A stretch of 64,000 nt of DNA from a bacterium (GTDB taxonomy: Bacteria; Myxococcota_A; UBA9160; UBA4427). Below are positions 18,091 to 26,297 of this stretch, one piece after another (positions within the stretch are counted from its first letter, which is position 1; each line of letters begins with the position of its first letter). Below the pieces are notes generated by a model. The model worked only from the letters and a program-made list of their open reading frames with translations, was not told the origin of the DNA and made no database searches. The stretch spans positions 1-64,000 of the forward strand of contig JANSYR010000009.1 in assembly GCA_024742285.1 (NCBI GenBank), in the 5' to 3' direction. The translations under genes were made by a program, and so were the position numbers.

Positions 18091-18951
18091 GTGCGCCGCA
18101 GTCGTCGCGATCGGAATGCCAGCTCGGACGAGGTTCGAGCGGGCGCGAGGCGAAGCGAGAGAGGCCGGCTAGGAGCGGCCGCGACCCCGAATCCGACCGC
18201 GGCTGCGACGGAGGTTCGGACGGAGGAGCGGCCTTCCGCTTCCGATCGGAACCGCCGCCGCTCCTCGTCGCCCCGTGCGAATGGTGCGCGCCGCGATTCT
18301 CGTGGCCGAACCGCGCGGGGCGGAGGCGCCGGTCGCGCGAAAGGGGACGATCGTTTCGTCCTCTACGTGGAAGGGCCGCGGGATCGCGAGATTCTCGAGA
18401 CCTGGGCGCGTCGGATCGAGCCGGCGGTGGCACGCTGCATCGTCGACCGGACGGTGATCCTGGGTGGGCGCCAACCGGTCCGGGCCCTCGAGGATTTCCG
18501 CAAGCGCGGCGGCCACGAGTCCGGTTGGCGCGGGCTGATCGTGCTCGACCGGGACCATCACCTCGAAGACGAAGTGGCCGACTCGGCGCCGGGCGACCTC
18601 GCGGCGGAGCCGGGCCTCGAGCTCTTCGTCTGGGGGCTGCGCCACATCGAGAGCTATCTGCTCGTGCCGAGTGCGATCCGGCGCCTCGCCGCGGGATTCG
18701 AAGGCGTGGATCAGCTCGATGCGCTCCTGGCGGCCGAGCTCGAGCGGGACCATTCGCTCCACGCGAAGCGGTTCCTCGGGGCTGGCGGCTCCCTTTCCGA
18801 GGCCCTCGGGGTGGATCTGCGGGCGGGCGAGATCGCGCGGGCGATGCGCGCCGACGAGCTCCACGCGGACGTGCGGACCCTGCTCGGACGGATCGGCGTG
18901 CTCTCGGGCGTCGCCCTGCCGCAGCCCGAGGTCGTGATCCGGCGGAGCTAG
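18091..18951 (+). CDS. Stand-alone TOPRIM-domain protein (OLD/DUF4435-like)
   Basis: 286 residues. The first 85 are basic, low-complexity Arg/Ser/Ala sequence and may be partly untranslated, because the GTG start has no ribosome site. From about residue 88 the fold looks like TOPRIM: FVLYVEGPRDREIL supplies the catalytic Glu, and IVLDRDHHLED supplies the DxD pair, followed by LRHIESYLLVP, a pattern of OLD-family and DUF4435 TOPRIM proteins. Those families are metal-dependent nucleases, often paired with an ABC/AAA ATPase, but no ATPase is encoded here. The function is unknown; a role in DNA end processing or defence is only a guess. Confidence 0.65.
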   Translation: MRRSRRDRNASSDEVRAGARRSERGRLGAAATPNPTAAATEVRTEERPSASDRNRRRSSSPRANGARRDSRGRTARGGGAGRAKGDDRFVLYVEGPRDREILETWARRIEPAVARCIVDRTVILGGRQPVRALEDFRKRGGHESGWRGLIVLDRDHHLEDEVADSAPGDLAAEPGLELFVWGLRHIESYLLVPSAIRRLAAGFEGVDQLDALLAAELERDHSLHAKRFLGAGGSLSEALGVDLRAGEIARAMRADELHADVRTLLGRIGVLSGVALPQPEVVIRRS

Positions 18952-18971
18952 GGCCCCGCTCGCTCGCCGAC

Positions 18972-19952
18972 CTAGGGGTCGAGGGCGTCGCGAAGGATCG
19001 GGGACTTGACCGACTCGACGTGCCCGCGGGTCTTCCGGAGATCCGAGAGCAGCGCCATCGCGCGATTGAGGAAGAGCACGCCGATCAGGACGTGCATCAC
19101 GAGGAAGATCACGTTCGTCCAGAGCGCGAAGGCGTAGAGGGACGCCTCGTCGGCGTAGCCGTGGAACATGTTCGCCCACACGATCTCGCGGGTGCCGAAG
19201 TTCCCGAAGGACGGAATCATCATCCAGAAGTAGAGGGTCGGGATTCCGGCGAAGAGCGCCGTCCAGTCGATGGCGTTGCCGAAGGCGCGGCTGGCCATGC
19301 CCTGGATGAACACGTCGGCGGTCGCGAAGGCCGCGAACACCCAGAAATAGGGAAGCAGGTCGCGCAGGTTCACACGGCCGTCCAGGAAGTCGAGCCGCAG
19401 GAGCGCCCAGAGCCGGTCCACGACGCCGAGCGCCCGGGCGATCACGAACGCGCCCACGAGCACCCAGCCGAAGGCGACGACGCCGACGATCACCCCGAAC
19501 TGGACCTGCGCCCGATCGACGAAGATCATCGCGATGGTCCCCTGCAGGAGCAGGACGAAGAAATGGGCGACGAAGGGCAGGGTCGCCACGGCGACGACGG
19601 ACTGGAGGGGCGCTCGACACAGCTGCCAGACGCCGAGAAAGAAGGTCGCGTCCGATACGGAGTTGTTCAGGGCGCGGACGAGCTCTGCACCGCCCTTGAC
19701 CGCGATGATCTGTCGGCGAGGGACCGGCGCCAGGAAGCGGCGGACCATGGAGGCCTGCACCAGCGCCCAGACCAGGAAGAACACGACCTTGTCCACGATC
19801 GTGATCGCGATGAAGAGCGGCATGTTCGCCCGATCGGTCGCTTCGGGAATCGCCTGCCAGTCGATCGCGTAGCCGAACACGTAGATCAGGGCGGCCCCGG
19901 AGATCACCAGGGGCAGTACGTGGCGGGTGAGGACGACCTTGGTGCGGGACAC
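18972..19952 (-). CDS. Flippase-like integral membrane protein (LPG synthase TM-region/AglD family)
   Basis: 326 residues from GTG 19952, with about eight hydrophobic helices and the PSFGNFGTREIVW loop typical of the UPF0104 (lysylphosphatidylglycerol synthase transmembrane region) superfamily. Such proteins are thought to move lipids or lipid-linked sugars across the inner membrane. No synthase domain is attached. A second, distant relative is encoded at 49028-50005. TATGCT ends six bases upstream of the GTG, with no Shine-Dalgarno. Confidence 0.8.
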   Translation of the reverse strand: MSRTKVVLTRHVLPLVISGAALIYVFGYAIDWQAIPEATDRANMPLFIAITIVDKVVFFLVWALVQASMVRRFLAPVPRRQIIAVKGGAELVRALNNSVSDATFFLGVWQLCRAPLQSVVAVATLPFVAHFFVLLLQGTIAMIFVDRAQVQFGVIVGVVAFGWVLVGAFVIARALGVVDRLWALLRLDFLDGRVNLRDLLPYFWVFAAFATADVFIQGMASRAFGNAIDWTALFAGIPTLYFWMMIPSFGNFGTREIVWANMFHGYADEASLYAFALWTNVIFLVMHVLIGVLFLNRAMALLSDLRKTRGHVESVKSPILRDALDP

Positions 19953-19958
19953 GCGCGC

Positions 19959-19964
19959 AGCATA
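19959..19964 (-). promoter_or_regulatory. Leaderless -10 element of the flippase-like gene
   Basis: TATGCT on the minus strand, six bases before the GTG start; same hexamer and spacing as at 17893. No clear -35. Confidence 0.55.
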
Positions 19965-20018
19965 GCCGCTTGCGGGCCCACGGAGGCGGTCTGGTTGGCC
20001 GGTAGCCGAGCGGGGTCC

Positions 20019-20024
20019 TACTCT
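20019..20024 (+). promoter_or_regulatory. Leaderless -10 element of nfu
   Basis: TACTCT seven bases before the ATG, with TTGGCC (19995-20000) 18 bases upstream as a plausible -35. Confidence 0.5.
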
Positions 20025-20031
20025 TCCGCGC

Positions 20032-20589
20032 ATGGATCTCGGTTTTCGCATGCATGCGGAACGGACCCCCAATCCCAACAGCATCAAGTGGGTGCTCGGC
20101 CAGACCGTGGCCGAAGGGGTCGCCTCCGCCTCGTTCAGTGACGCCGTCTCGGCGGACGTTTCTCCCCTCGCCTCGCCGATCCTCGCGATCGATGGCGTCG
20201 AGGCGATCACCCTCGGACCGAACTTCGTGACCGTGTCGAAGACCGAGGGCGCGGAGTGGACCGATCTCGCGGCGCCGATCGTGGCCGAGATCAAGGCTTG
20301 GGCCGGGCGGGACGAACCCGCCCTCGGAGCCGCCTTCGAGCCCCCGCAGGCAGCCGACGAAGACGAGGTGGTCGCGCGGATCCGGGAGATCCTCGAACGG
20401 GACGTCCGACCCTACGTCGAGTCCGACGGGGGTGAGGTGAACTTCGCGGGCTTCCGCGACGGGGTCGTCGAGGTCGTCCTCCAGGGCGCTTGCGCCGGCT
20501 GTCCGAGCTCGTCGATCACCCTCAAGATGGGGATCGAGGCGCGGCTGAAGGAAGAGATCCCCGAAGTCGAGTCGGTCGTTGCGATCTGA
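20032..20589 (+). CDS. nfu: NFU-type iron-sulfur cluster carrier
   Basis: 185 residues. The N-terminal Nfu_N domain (RTPNPNSIKWVLGQ, about 10-95) is joined by an acidic linker to a NifU C-terminal domain (about 108-185) whose ACAGCPSSS segment holds the CxxC that binds a 4Fe-4S cluster in a dimer. It delivers clusters to target apoproteins in the cytoplasm. The two-domain layout matches mitochondrial and alphaproteobacterial NFU1 more than E. coli NfuA. No isc/suf genes are in the window. The following transpeptidase gene starts within its last codons. Confidence 0.9.
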   Translation: MDLGFRMHAERTPNPNSIKWVLGQTVAEGVASASFSDAVSADVSPLASPILAIDGVEAITLGPNFVTVSKTEGAEWTDLAAPIVAEIKAWAGRDEPALGAAFEPPQAADEDEVVARIREILERDVRPYVESDGGEVNFAGFRDGVVEVVLQGACAGCPSSSITLKMGIEARLKEEIPEVESVVAI

Positions 20590-22174
20590 GGGAACTGCAG
20601 CCGGTCCGCCGGTCCTTTCGATCGCGCTCCTCTTCCTCGGCTTCCTCGGCCTCGGGCGCTTCTTCGGTCGAAGGCGTCGGATCCGCCGCGCGGCACTGTC
20701 CCGGGGCGGTGGCCGCTCGTTCTTCTTCCGAACCGGCAATCGTCGTCGCGGTGGGCCCCGCCTGACGGGATTCGGCCGGCTCGCCGTCGCCGCGAGGACG
20801 CCGGCGATCCCCGCGTTCGGCTGGGGCGTCCAGGCGGCCTTCCGGAGCTGGCGGTCGAGCCCGTCCGAGCCTCTCCCGTCGGTTTCTGCCCCCCCGCCCA
20901 GGGCGGAGCTCGAGGCCGAGCGCCTGACGGATCTGCCACGCACCCGCGAGCGATTCGAGTTCGCCCGCGCCCACGCGAACCGCTTCGATCCCCAGGCGAA
21001 TCCGCGCCTCGTCGAGTGGCTCGCGGCGGGCTCCGGTTCACCCCGGGCCGACCTTTCGGGCTGGCCCGACGATGCCCTGCGGGTCGAGTACAGCCTCGAC
21101 GAGACGCTCACGGCCGACGTCTTCGAGGTGCTGCGCAAGGGCCGCGTCGAGCGCGGGCACGCGATCGTGATCGACCCGCGGACGGCGCGCCTGCTGTCCT
21201 ACGTATCGACGGATCCCGACGGATTTCCGGCGGAGCGCGCCTACCCCGCCGCCTCGATCGTGAAGGTGCTGTCCGCCGCCGCGCTCCTCGAGGAGGAGTC
21301 GAAGGGGGCGGACACCTCCTGCGTCTATCGGGGCAACAAGTACAGGCTGAATCGGCGGCGACTCGACCGGCCGCGATCGGGGCGCGAGTCGGGTCTCGAA
21401 GAGGCGCTCGCGACCTCGAACAACCAGTGCTTCTCGCAGTGGGCCGTTCACACGCTCGGGGAGGAACGTCTGCGGTCGACCTTCGAGCGCTTCGGTTGGC
21501 TGGCACGGCCCGCGCCCGGACACGAAGCCGGACGAATCGAGCTCGTCGAGTCGCGCCTCGATCTCGGGCGACTCGGGAGCGGCCTCGACGGCCTGCGCGT
21601 GACACCGCTCCACGTCGCAGCCCTCACGACGATCCTGACGGATGGATCGCTGCGCGAGCCCTGGTGGGTCGATCGCGTGGTCGATCCCGCGGGCCGATCC
21701 GTGGCGTTGCCCGCGCGCGCCGAGCCGCGGACCGTTCTTTCCGAGGCGCGCGCGAAGGAACTGCGGGAGATGCTCGTCTCGACGACGACGCGCGGAACCG
21801 CGAAGAGCGCGTTTCGTACCCGGCGGGGGCGACCCGTGCTCGGCAAGGTCCGGGTCGCAGGCAAGACCGGCAACCTGACCGGCCGCGATCCCTACGGGCG
21901 CTACGAGTGGTTCGTCGGCCTGGCGCCCGCGGAGGATCCGAAGATCGGAGTCGTCGTGCTTCAGCTCCAGAGCAATCTGTGGTGGAAGAAGTCGAGCGAG
22001 CTCGCAGCGAACATCCTGCGCGAGGTCTTCTGTGACCGCAGGACCTGCGAGGCGAAGCATGCCGATCGCTTCACGGGCGACCTGGGGCCGGTCGCGGATC
22101 CCCGAAGGCTCTCGGAGCTGGACGTGCCCCTGCGGATCGCCGGCGTGCGAGACGAGACGATCGCCGAGCCCTAG
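20579..22174 (+). CDS. Penicillin-binding-type transpeptidase (serine DD-peptidase/class D-like)
   Basis: 531 residues if the TTG at 20579 is the start; it overlaps the end of nfu and gives one N-terminal membrane anchor (about 11-27) followed by an Arg-rich, Pro-rich linker to about 110. The catalytic domain has SIVK (Ser226, Lys229), SNN (280-282) and KTG (429-431), the three motifs of penicillin-interacting serine enzymes. The ASIVKVLSAAALLEE context fits PBP transpeptidases and D,D-peptidases more than secreted beta-lactamases. It acts on peptidoglycan in the periplasm. Start choice and exact class are uncertain. Confidence 0.8.
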   Translation: MRSEGTAAGPPVLSIALLFLGFLGLGRFFGRRRRIRRAALSRGGGRSFFFRTGNRRRGGPRLTGFGRLAVAARTPAIPAFGWGVQAAFRSWRSSPSEPLPSVSAPPPRAELEAERLTDLPRTRERFEFARAHANRFDPQANPRLVEWLAAGSGSPRADLSGWPDDALRVEYSLDETLTADVFEVLRKGRVERGHAIVIDPRTARLLSYVSTDPDGFPAERAYPAASIVKVLSAAALLEEESKGADTSCVYRGNKYRLNRRRLDRPRSGRESGLEEALATSNNQCFSQWAVHTLGEERLRSTFERFGWLARPAPGHEAGRIELVESRLDLGRLGSGLDGLRVTPLHVAALTTILTDGSLREPWWVDRVVDPAGRSVALPARAEPRTVLSEARAKELREMLVSTTTRGTAKSAFRTRRGRPVLGKVRVAGKTGNLTGRDPYGRYEWFVGLAPAEDPKIGVVVLQLQSNLWWKKSSELAANILREVFCDRRTCEAKHADRFTGDLGPVADPRRLSELDVPLRIAGVRDETIAEP

Positions 22175-22237
22175 CGCGGAACGCACCTGGGGTTCGCGCC
22201 GCGCGCGCGGCGATCGAGTCATCACCGCAAGGCCCGC

Positions 22238-22243
22238 TATACT
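22238..22243 (+). promoter_or_regulatory. Putative -10 element (TATACT)
   Basis: Consensus-like TATACT about 50 bases before the small zinc-ribbon-like gene. The same hexamer is found at 27956 before the formaldehyde dehydrogenase gene. No obvious -35. Confidence 0.4.
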
Positions 22244-22292
22244 CGTGCTTTGCGTTGGTTCGAACCGGACTCGCGCGCTTCGGGGGTGGGCG

Positions 22293-22562
22293 ATGAACGA
22301 GTCCGATCGATCGAGACAGGCGTCCCCCGTTGTGACCGCTGCCGCCGGATTGACGGGCGTCTCCCCGTCCCCGAACGCTCCGGAATCGGTGCGCGGTATG
22401 GATCCCGCCGATCGCCCCGCCGCCTCGGGCCATCGCTTCGGTCCCGACCTGGCCTGCTCCGAGTGCGGGATCCAGTGGGACGCCCATCAGCGTGAGCCCG
22501 CGCCCTGCGGCAAGCAGGACGCCAGCGACGTCTTTCTTCGACGGCCAGCCGTAGAGGGCTAG
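22293..22562 (+). CDS. Small protein with a Cys/His zinc-ribbon-like motif
   Basis: 89 residues, not recognised as a named family. The N-terminal half is Ser/Ala/Pro-rich; the C-terminal half contains LACSECGIQWDAHQ and PAPCGK, a CxxC...H...C arrangement that could bind Zn2+. The preceding TATACT box and the clear switch to a Cys-containing domain suggest a real gene, but the ribosome site is weak. It stands alone between the transpeptidase and the pilin promoter region. Confidence 0.5.
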   Translation: MNESDRSRQASPVVTAAAGLTGVSPSPNAPESVRGMDPADRPAASGHRFGPDLACSECGIQWDAHQREPAPCGKQDASDVFLRRPAVEG

Positions 22563-22987
22563 CGCGTTCGCGCGCGCGATTCCGCTGCTGCGCGAACACT
22601 GCGTCCCACTTGCCGCGCGCATTCCGTTCAGCATGAGAGCGGGTGACGTGTTTCGTCATTGGGACTGCCCCACGCCGTCACTTTTCGGCTCCCTGGACAC
22701 GATTCGGCACCGCCGTGATCTCGTGGCCAGAACGCCTCTCGAAAAAGTTCAGCTTCGAATCCGGACGGCCGATCGGTGATCTGCATGCGGACTTGCGGGT
22801 CGCATGGTGGAACCTCTCGGGTCTTCTTCGGAGCTGGCACACCGCTTGCTCTTGGGTAGGTCCGGCGGAACCAGCCCCCTCCTGGACGGGAACTCGGGGA
22901 GACCGCAGCCAAACCCTGCACGTCGCAGGGACTCGTTCACTCGAGTGACCTAACAGACCCAGTCAACTCTTTAGGAGAGACACCACA
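22563..22987. other. 425-base upstream region of the pilin gene
   Basis: No convincing gene. It holds the sigma-54 promoter at 22835-22850 and a 137-base untranslated leader with a TTAGGAGAG ribosome site. The upstream 250 bases are the likely landing area for an enhancer-binding protein, but no repeated operator was identified by eye. Confidence 0.5.
22835..22850 (+). promoter_or_regulatory. Sigma-54 promoter of the pilin gene
   Basis: TGGCAC-N5-TTGCT, an almost perfect -24/-12 element (GG and GC 10 bases apart). Transcription would start near 22862, giving a leader of about 125 bases. Sigma-54 control through PilR is established for pilA in Myxococcus and Pseudomonas. The element closely resembles the one at 33363-33378. 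Confidence 0.85.
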
Positions 22988-23536
22988 ATGAGCAAGCTCA
23001 TTCGCAAGTCCAAGAAGGGCTTCACCCTCATCGAGCTCATGATCGTGGTCGCCATCATCGGTATTCTCGCCGCGATCGCGATCCCGAACTTCCTTCGCTT
23101 CCAGCTCAAGTCCAAGAGCTCGGAAGGCAAGGTCAACATCGCGGCGATCCGCACCGCCGAGGAGTCCTACCTCGCGGAGTTCGGTGTCTACGTCGGCGCG
23201 ACGGTGAACCCGGCGGCGGACGTCCCCGGCTCGCAGAAGGCTGGCTTCGACACGGGCGGCGGTTTCGACACCCTCGGCTGGAGCCCGGAAGGCAACGTCT
23301 TCTTCCAGTACGCGGTCAACGCCCCGTCCGGTGAGAACCACTACACGATCTCCGCGGCTGCGGACATCGATGCGGACGACACGGATCAGTTCTGGGGCTA
23401 CGTCAAGCCCGACGGTGCTGATGCCACGGTCGCCGGCGTGCACGCTTCGTGCCTCGACTCCGGTGTCGGTGCCGGCCAGAACCAGCTGTCCACGGTTGGT
23501 CCCTGCGCCGCCACGTTCGGCCAGTCGGTCTTCTAG
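22988..23536 (+). CDS. pilA: Type IV major pilin
   Basis: 182-residue prepilin. The short leader MSKLIRKSKKG is followed by the processing/assembly motif FTLIELMIVVAIIGILAAIA, with the conserved Glu at position 5 of the mature protein. The mature N-terminal helix is followed by a globular domain containing two late Cys residues (about 154 and 171) that could form the disulfide-bonded D-loop. The ribosome site TTAGGAGAG is strong. A strong terminator follows, so the gene is probably monocistronic. No other pil genes lie in the window. Confidence 0.95.
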   Translation: MSKLIRKSKKGFTLIELMIVVAIIGILAAIAIPNFLRFQLKSKSSEGKVNIAAIRTAEESYLAEFGVYVGATVNPAADVPGSQKAGFDTGGGFDTLGWSPEGNVFFQYAVNAPSGENHYTISAAADIDADDTDQFWGYVKPDGADATVAGVHASCLDSGVGAGQNQLSTVGPCAATFGQSVF

Positions 23537-23563
23537 TCCGACTCGGTCCTACGACCGAAAAGA

Positions 23564-23600
23564 AGCGGGGTCGGGCTCACGCCCGGCCCCGCTTTTCTTT
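23564..23600 (+). terminator. Rho-independent terminator of the pilin gene
   Basis: Stem GCGGGGTCGGGC / GCCCGGCCCCGC (23565-23576 with 23581-23592, one G-U pair), four-base loop, followed by TTTTCTTTTT. Confidence 0.9.
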
Positions 23601-23748
23601 TTGGCGCTCGCTGCGGCCCCGAAGCCAGCACGGCCACAGCCCTGAGCGCAAGACGCGGCCAGAAAAGGCCGCCCCGAAGTCAGCTCGCACACAGCCCTGA
23701 GCGCAAGACGCGGCCAGAAAGGCCGCGTCGAGAGGCGCGTCGCGCCGA
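23600..23748. repeat. Dispersed intergenic repeat, copies 2 and 3
   Basis: Two tandem copies (period about 54) of CCTGAGCGCAAGACGCGGCC, a 4-5 base AGAAA-type loop and GGCCGC. The second copy continues into GTCGAGAGGCGCG like copy 1 at 17145-17244. It lies between the pilin terminator and a convergent minus-strand gene, the same position type as copy 1. Confidence 0.7.
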
Positions 23749-24153
23749 CTAGGAAATAATGCGCCCGCCGCCGCCCGGCATGCCGCCCGGGCCGCCCATT
23801 CCGCCGGGACCCTGGCCGGGTACGACGATGCGGTTCGCCTCCTGGCGCTGCAGCTCGCGTGCTTCTTCCATGAGACGCTCGACGGCGTCCTGGACAGCCT
23901 GCGGGAACGCAGCGAAGGCTGCGGTCAGCGTGTCCGCTTCGATCGGGCAGTTGATCGGGAGCGGGCCGCGCGCAGACATCAGCGTGGTCTCGCCGATGAA
24001 GAGCGTCGGGCGCGAGGGGTCGTCGAGCCCCTCCGCGGTCACGGGGGTCAGGCGGCGGATCGAGGCCACCTTCAGATCGCTGAAGGTCTCCTCGCGGTAG
24101 AGGTTCTCGGTGTCGACCGCGATGTCGGCCAGCGGGTTGGATTCTTCGCTCAC
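23749..24153 (-). CDS. Hypothetical protein with Gly/Pro-rich tail
   Basis: 134 residues from GTG 24153, preferred over the ATG at 24177 because a GAGGAGA ribosome site lies six bases before it. No known family was recognised. Residues about 35-100 look like a compact alpha/beta domain (LFIGETTLMSARGPLPINC, then an amphipathic helix DAVERLMEEARELQRQEA). The last 25 residues are Gly/Met/Pro-rich and probably disordered. There is no signal peptide or membrane segment. The PilZ gene lies just upstream on the same strand, so a regulatory association is possible. Confidence 0.65.
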   Translation of the reverse strand: MSEESNPLADIAVDTENLYREETFSDLKVASIRRLTPVTAEGLDDPSRPTLFIGETTLMSARGPLPINCPIEADTLTAAFAAFPQAVQDAVERLMEEARELQRQEANRIVVPGQGPGGMGGPGGMPGGGGRIIS

Positions 24154-24229
24154 AGGGGTCTCCTCGGTGGACCCCATGTTCGCAAAAGACGGCGCGAAAC
24201 GCCCGGCATCGGGCGGCTCCGCTCGATCC

Positions 24230-24310
24230 GCCTCAGTCCTTCGGGCGCGAGACGATCTCCGACGACCGTCCGATGTGCCTCAGTCCTTCGGACGCGAGAC
24301 GATCTCCGAC
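24230..24310. repeat. Direct duplication of the PilZ gene 3' end
   Basis: A 34-base segment including the stop codon and the codons for SEIVSRPKD occurs twice, at 24277-24310 (the actual gene end) and at 24230-24263 (beyond the stop), 47 bases apart with one difference. A readthrough or frameshift would give the same terminal peptide again. Confidence 0.75.
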
Positions 24311-25536
24311 AGGATGGCGCCGAGGCCGGCCATCTCCCCGTCCTCGAGGGACTCCACGTCCGGGAGACAGGCGACCATCTTCTCGAGCTCCTCGGCCGCC
24401 GCGCCTCCGAGGTGGTCGAAGACGAGACCGAAGCCACCCGGCCCGTCGTCGCGCACCACCTCCGCGTCGACGACGAGGGGTTCCGCCGGACTCGGGCTGT
24501 GGAGGGCGAGGGTGAAGCGGTCGCCGACGTGGAGATCGGGGTGCCGTTCGATCCGCATGCCGCCGGCGGAGAGATCGCGGCCGATCAGGACGAAGGGTCC
24601 GTCGCCGCCTTCCGCGACGATGGAGGACACGAAATGCCCGCGAGCGTGCACTCGGCGATCGCGGGGGTCCTCGGCGGTCGGCGCCCGGGAGCCGGACCCG
24701 GCGCTGAGCTCCACCAGGGTCTCCGTGGTCGCCAGGACCGGCGGGTCGGTCTCGTCGTCGAGGGTCAGGTCGGGGAGCGACGGCAGCTGGGCGGCCGGAA
24801 TCGGCGGCGCCCCGGCGACCGTCGCCGCGTCGAGGGACTGGGGACCGGACGCCCAGTGATTGATCAGCGCCGTGAGGCGCGTGCGGTCGTGCTCGGGCAG
24901 ATCCGGATCGAAGAGGATCGCGAGCATCGAGCGATCGTCCCCCGATTCGCGGACGAGGCGCCGGACGCTGCCCCGGAGTGCCAGGGGCTCGCGGTCGCCC
25001 CAGATCTGGTCGTTCGCCGGGAGGGAGAACTCGATCGGGTCGCCGACCGTGAGGTTGGCGGTCGTCTGGAGCCGGCATCCGCGATTCGAGAGATCGACGA
25101 GCACCGTCTGGTCACCGCCCCGGTCGAGCTCGACCGGGGAGCCCACGGCGACGCGCGGATCCTCGCGGCGCTCGCTGCCCTTGTAGAGGGCGCGCGCGAT
25201 CAGCAGGCGCCAGATCTCGGCATCGGCCGGAAGGCGGATCAAGAGATGGAGGCCACCCCGGCGGAGGCGTCGGCGCATCGCCGGCGAGTCCTCGGCGACG
25301 GCGATGATCCGGAGCGGTCGGCCCGGAGCGGCATCCGCCGGGCTGCCCCGCCGTACGCGCTCGACCCGCCGCGGCGTGACGATCAGCAGGTCCCGCGGCG
25401 GCGCGATCTCGTCGGGGATCTGTCCCCCGCGAAGCCGCGTGTATCGGAGGCCCTGGTCGTCCAGGACGCGGGCGACTTCGTCGAGCTCTCCGTCGTCGAC
25501 GAGGAGGATGCCGGGAGGGGTGGAGGCGATGCTCAT
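24280..25536 (-). CDS. Receiver-like domain with two PilZ domains (c-di-GMP effector)
   Basis: 418 residues. The N-terminal 110 residues resemble a degenerate response-regulator receiver (GILLVDDGELDEVARVL) lacking a clear phosphorylation site. PilZ domain 1 (about 125-230) has RREDPR and DLSNRG; PilZ domain 2 (about 300-395) has DRRVHAR and DLSAGG. Both therefore keep the RxxxR and [DN]xSxxG c-di-GMP-binding motifs. Such proteins act as cytoplasmic readouts of c-di-GMP in motility or surface behaviour, which suits the adjacent pilin gene. The region between the domains is Pro/Asp-rich. Confidence 0.88.
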   Translation of the reverse strand: MSIASTPPGILLVDDGELDEVARVLDDQGLRYTRLRGGQIPDEIAPPRDLLIVTPRRVERVRRGSPADAAPGRPLRIIAVAEDSPAMRRRLRRGGLHLLIRLPADAEIWRLLIARALYKGSERREDPRVAVGSPVELDRGGDQTVLVDLSNRGCRLQTTANLTVGDPIEFSLPANDQIWGDREPLALRGSVRRLVRESGDDRSMLAILFDPDLPEHDRTRLTALINHWASGPQSLDAATVAGAPPIPAAQLPSLPDLTLDDETDPPVLATTETLVELSAGSGSRAPTAEDPRDRRVHARGHFVSSIVAEGGDGPFVLIGRDLSAGGMRIERHPDLHVGDRFTLALHSPSPAEPLVVDAEVVRDDGPGGFGLVFDHLGGAAAEELEKMVACLPDVESLEDGEMAGLGAILSEIVSRPKD

Positions 25537-25644
25537 GGAATCTCCGCTGCTGCGCGCGGTTCTTCGGTGGGCGCAGCGCACGGCTAGGGAATCGTCAGAT
25601 CGCCGACCCGTCTGAAGTCCGCGGTCCCGTGTCGCCCGGGACGT

Positions 25645-26184
25645 TCATGGCCGCGCGCTGCGCACTTCCTGCGCGAGGGCTGCGAGTGCGCTGCCGGCGG
25701 TCAAGAGGGCCACGCCGAAGACGGACGGGCCCTCGAAGATGGCCACATCCGGGAACGCGACGATCGCCAGCGCTGCGAGATTGCTCGCGCCATGGGCCGC
25801 GATCGCGAGGCCCAGGCCCCGGGCCTCACGGAGGGCCGCGAGCTGGAGTCCGAGCAGGAACGCGATCCCGGCCTGCGTAGGCGGTGCGTGCAGCGCGGCG
25901 AAGAGGAGCGCGCTGCCCAGGGCGGCCGCGGGGAAGCCGGCGCGGCTGCGGAGCCAGCCGAAGAGCGCTCCGCGGAAGGCGAGCTCCTCGACGGCGGCGA
26001 GCGCGAGGGTCCAGACCGCGAGGCCTGCGCCGATTCCGGCCGAGGCCCCACCCCCGCCCGAAGCCTCCGGGCCGGTGAGGAGTCGGGTCCACACGTGATT
26101 GGCGGCGACCAGGCCGACGACCTGCCAGAGACCGGTCGCGAGGGCGCTCGCGCGTGCACCGACGATCGGACGGGAAACGGTCAC
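25645..26184 (-). CDS. CPBP-family intramembrane metalloprotease
   Basis: 179 residues from GTG 26184, with about five hydrophobic segments. The three Abi/CPBP motifs are present: EELAFRGALFGWLRSR (Glu-Glu and Arg), LLFAALH (His) and AIAAHGASNLAA (His and Asn). The family includes Rce1-type CAAX proteases and bacteriocin-immunity proteins; the substrate is unknown. It lies divergently next to algH. The start is uncertain because no ribosome site is apparent. Confidence 0.82.
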   Translation of the reverse strand: MTVSRPIVGARASALATGLWQVVGLVAANHVWTRLLTGPEASGGGGASAGIGAGLAVWTLALAAVEELAFRGALFGWLRSRAGFPAAALGSALLFAALHAPPTQAGIAFLLGLQLAALREARGLGLAIAAHGASNLAALAIVAFPDVAIFEGPSVFGVALLTAGSALAALAQEVRSARP

Positions 26185-26285
26185 GATCTCGGAAGGGTAC
26201 CGATCGCGCTGGGAGCAGGCGCGCCGCGGTCCGCCCCGCGCGGCGGCGGAGCGCGAGACGATGGAAGGGGCGAGGGGCCGGCTGC

Positions 26286-26291
26286 TACGCT
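26286..26291 (+). promoter_or_regulatory. Leaderless -10 element of the algH-like gene
   Basis: TACGCT ends exactly six bases before the GTG start; no Shine-Dalgarno is present. Confidence 0.5.
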
Positions 26292-26297
26292 TCGGGC

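Noticed and set aside
22563-22834. Small gene between the zinc-ribbon protein and the pilin promoter
   Set aside because: Open frames are short, without ribosome sites or domains, on both strands.
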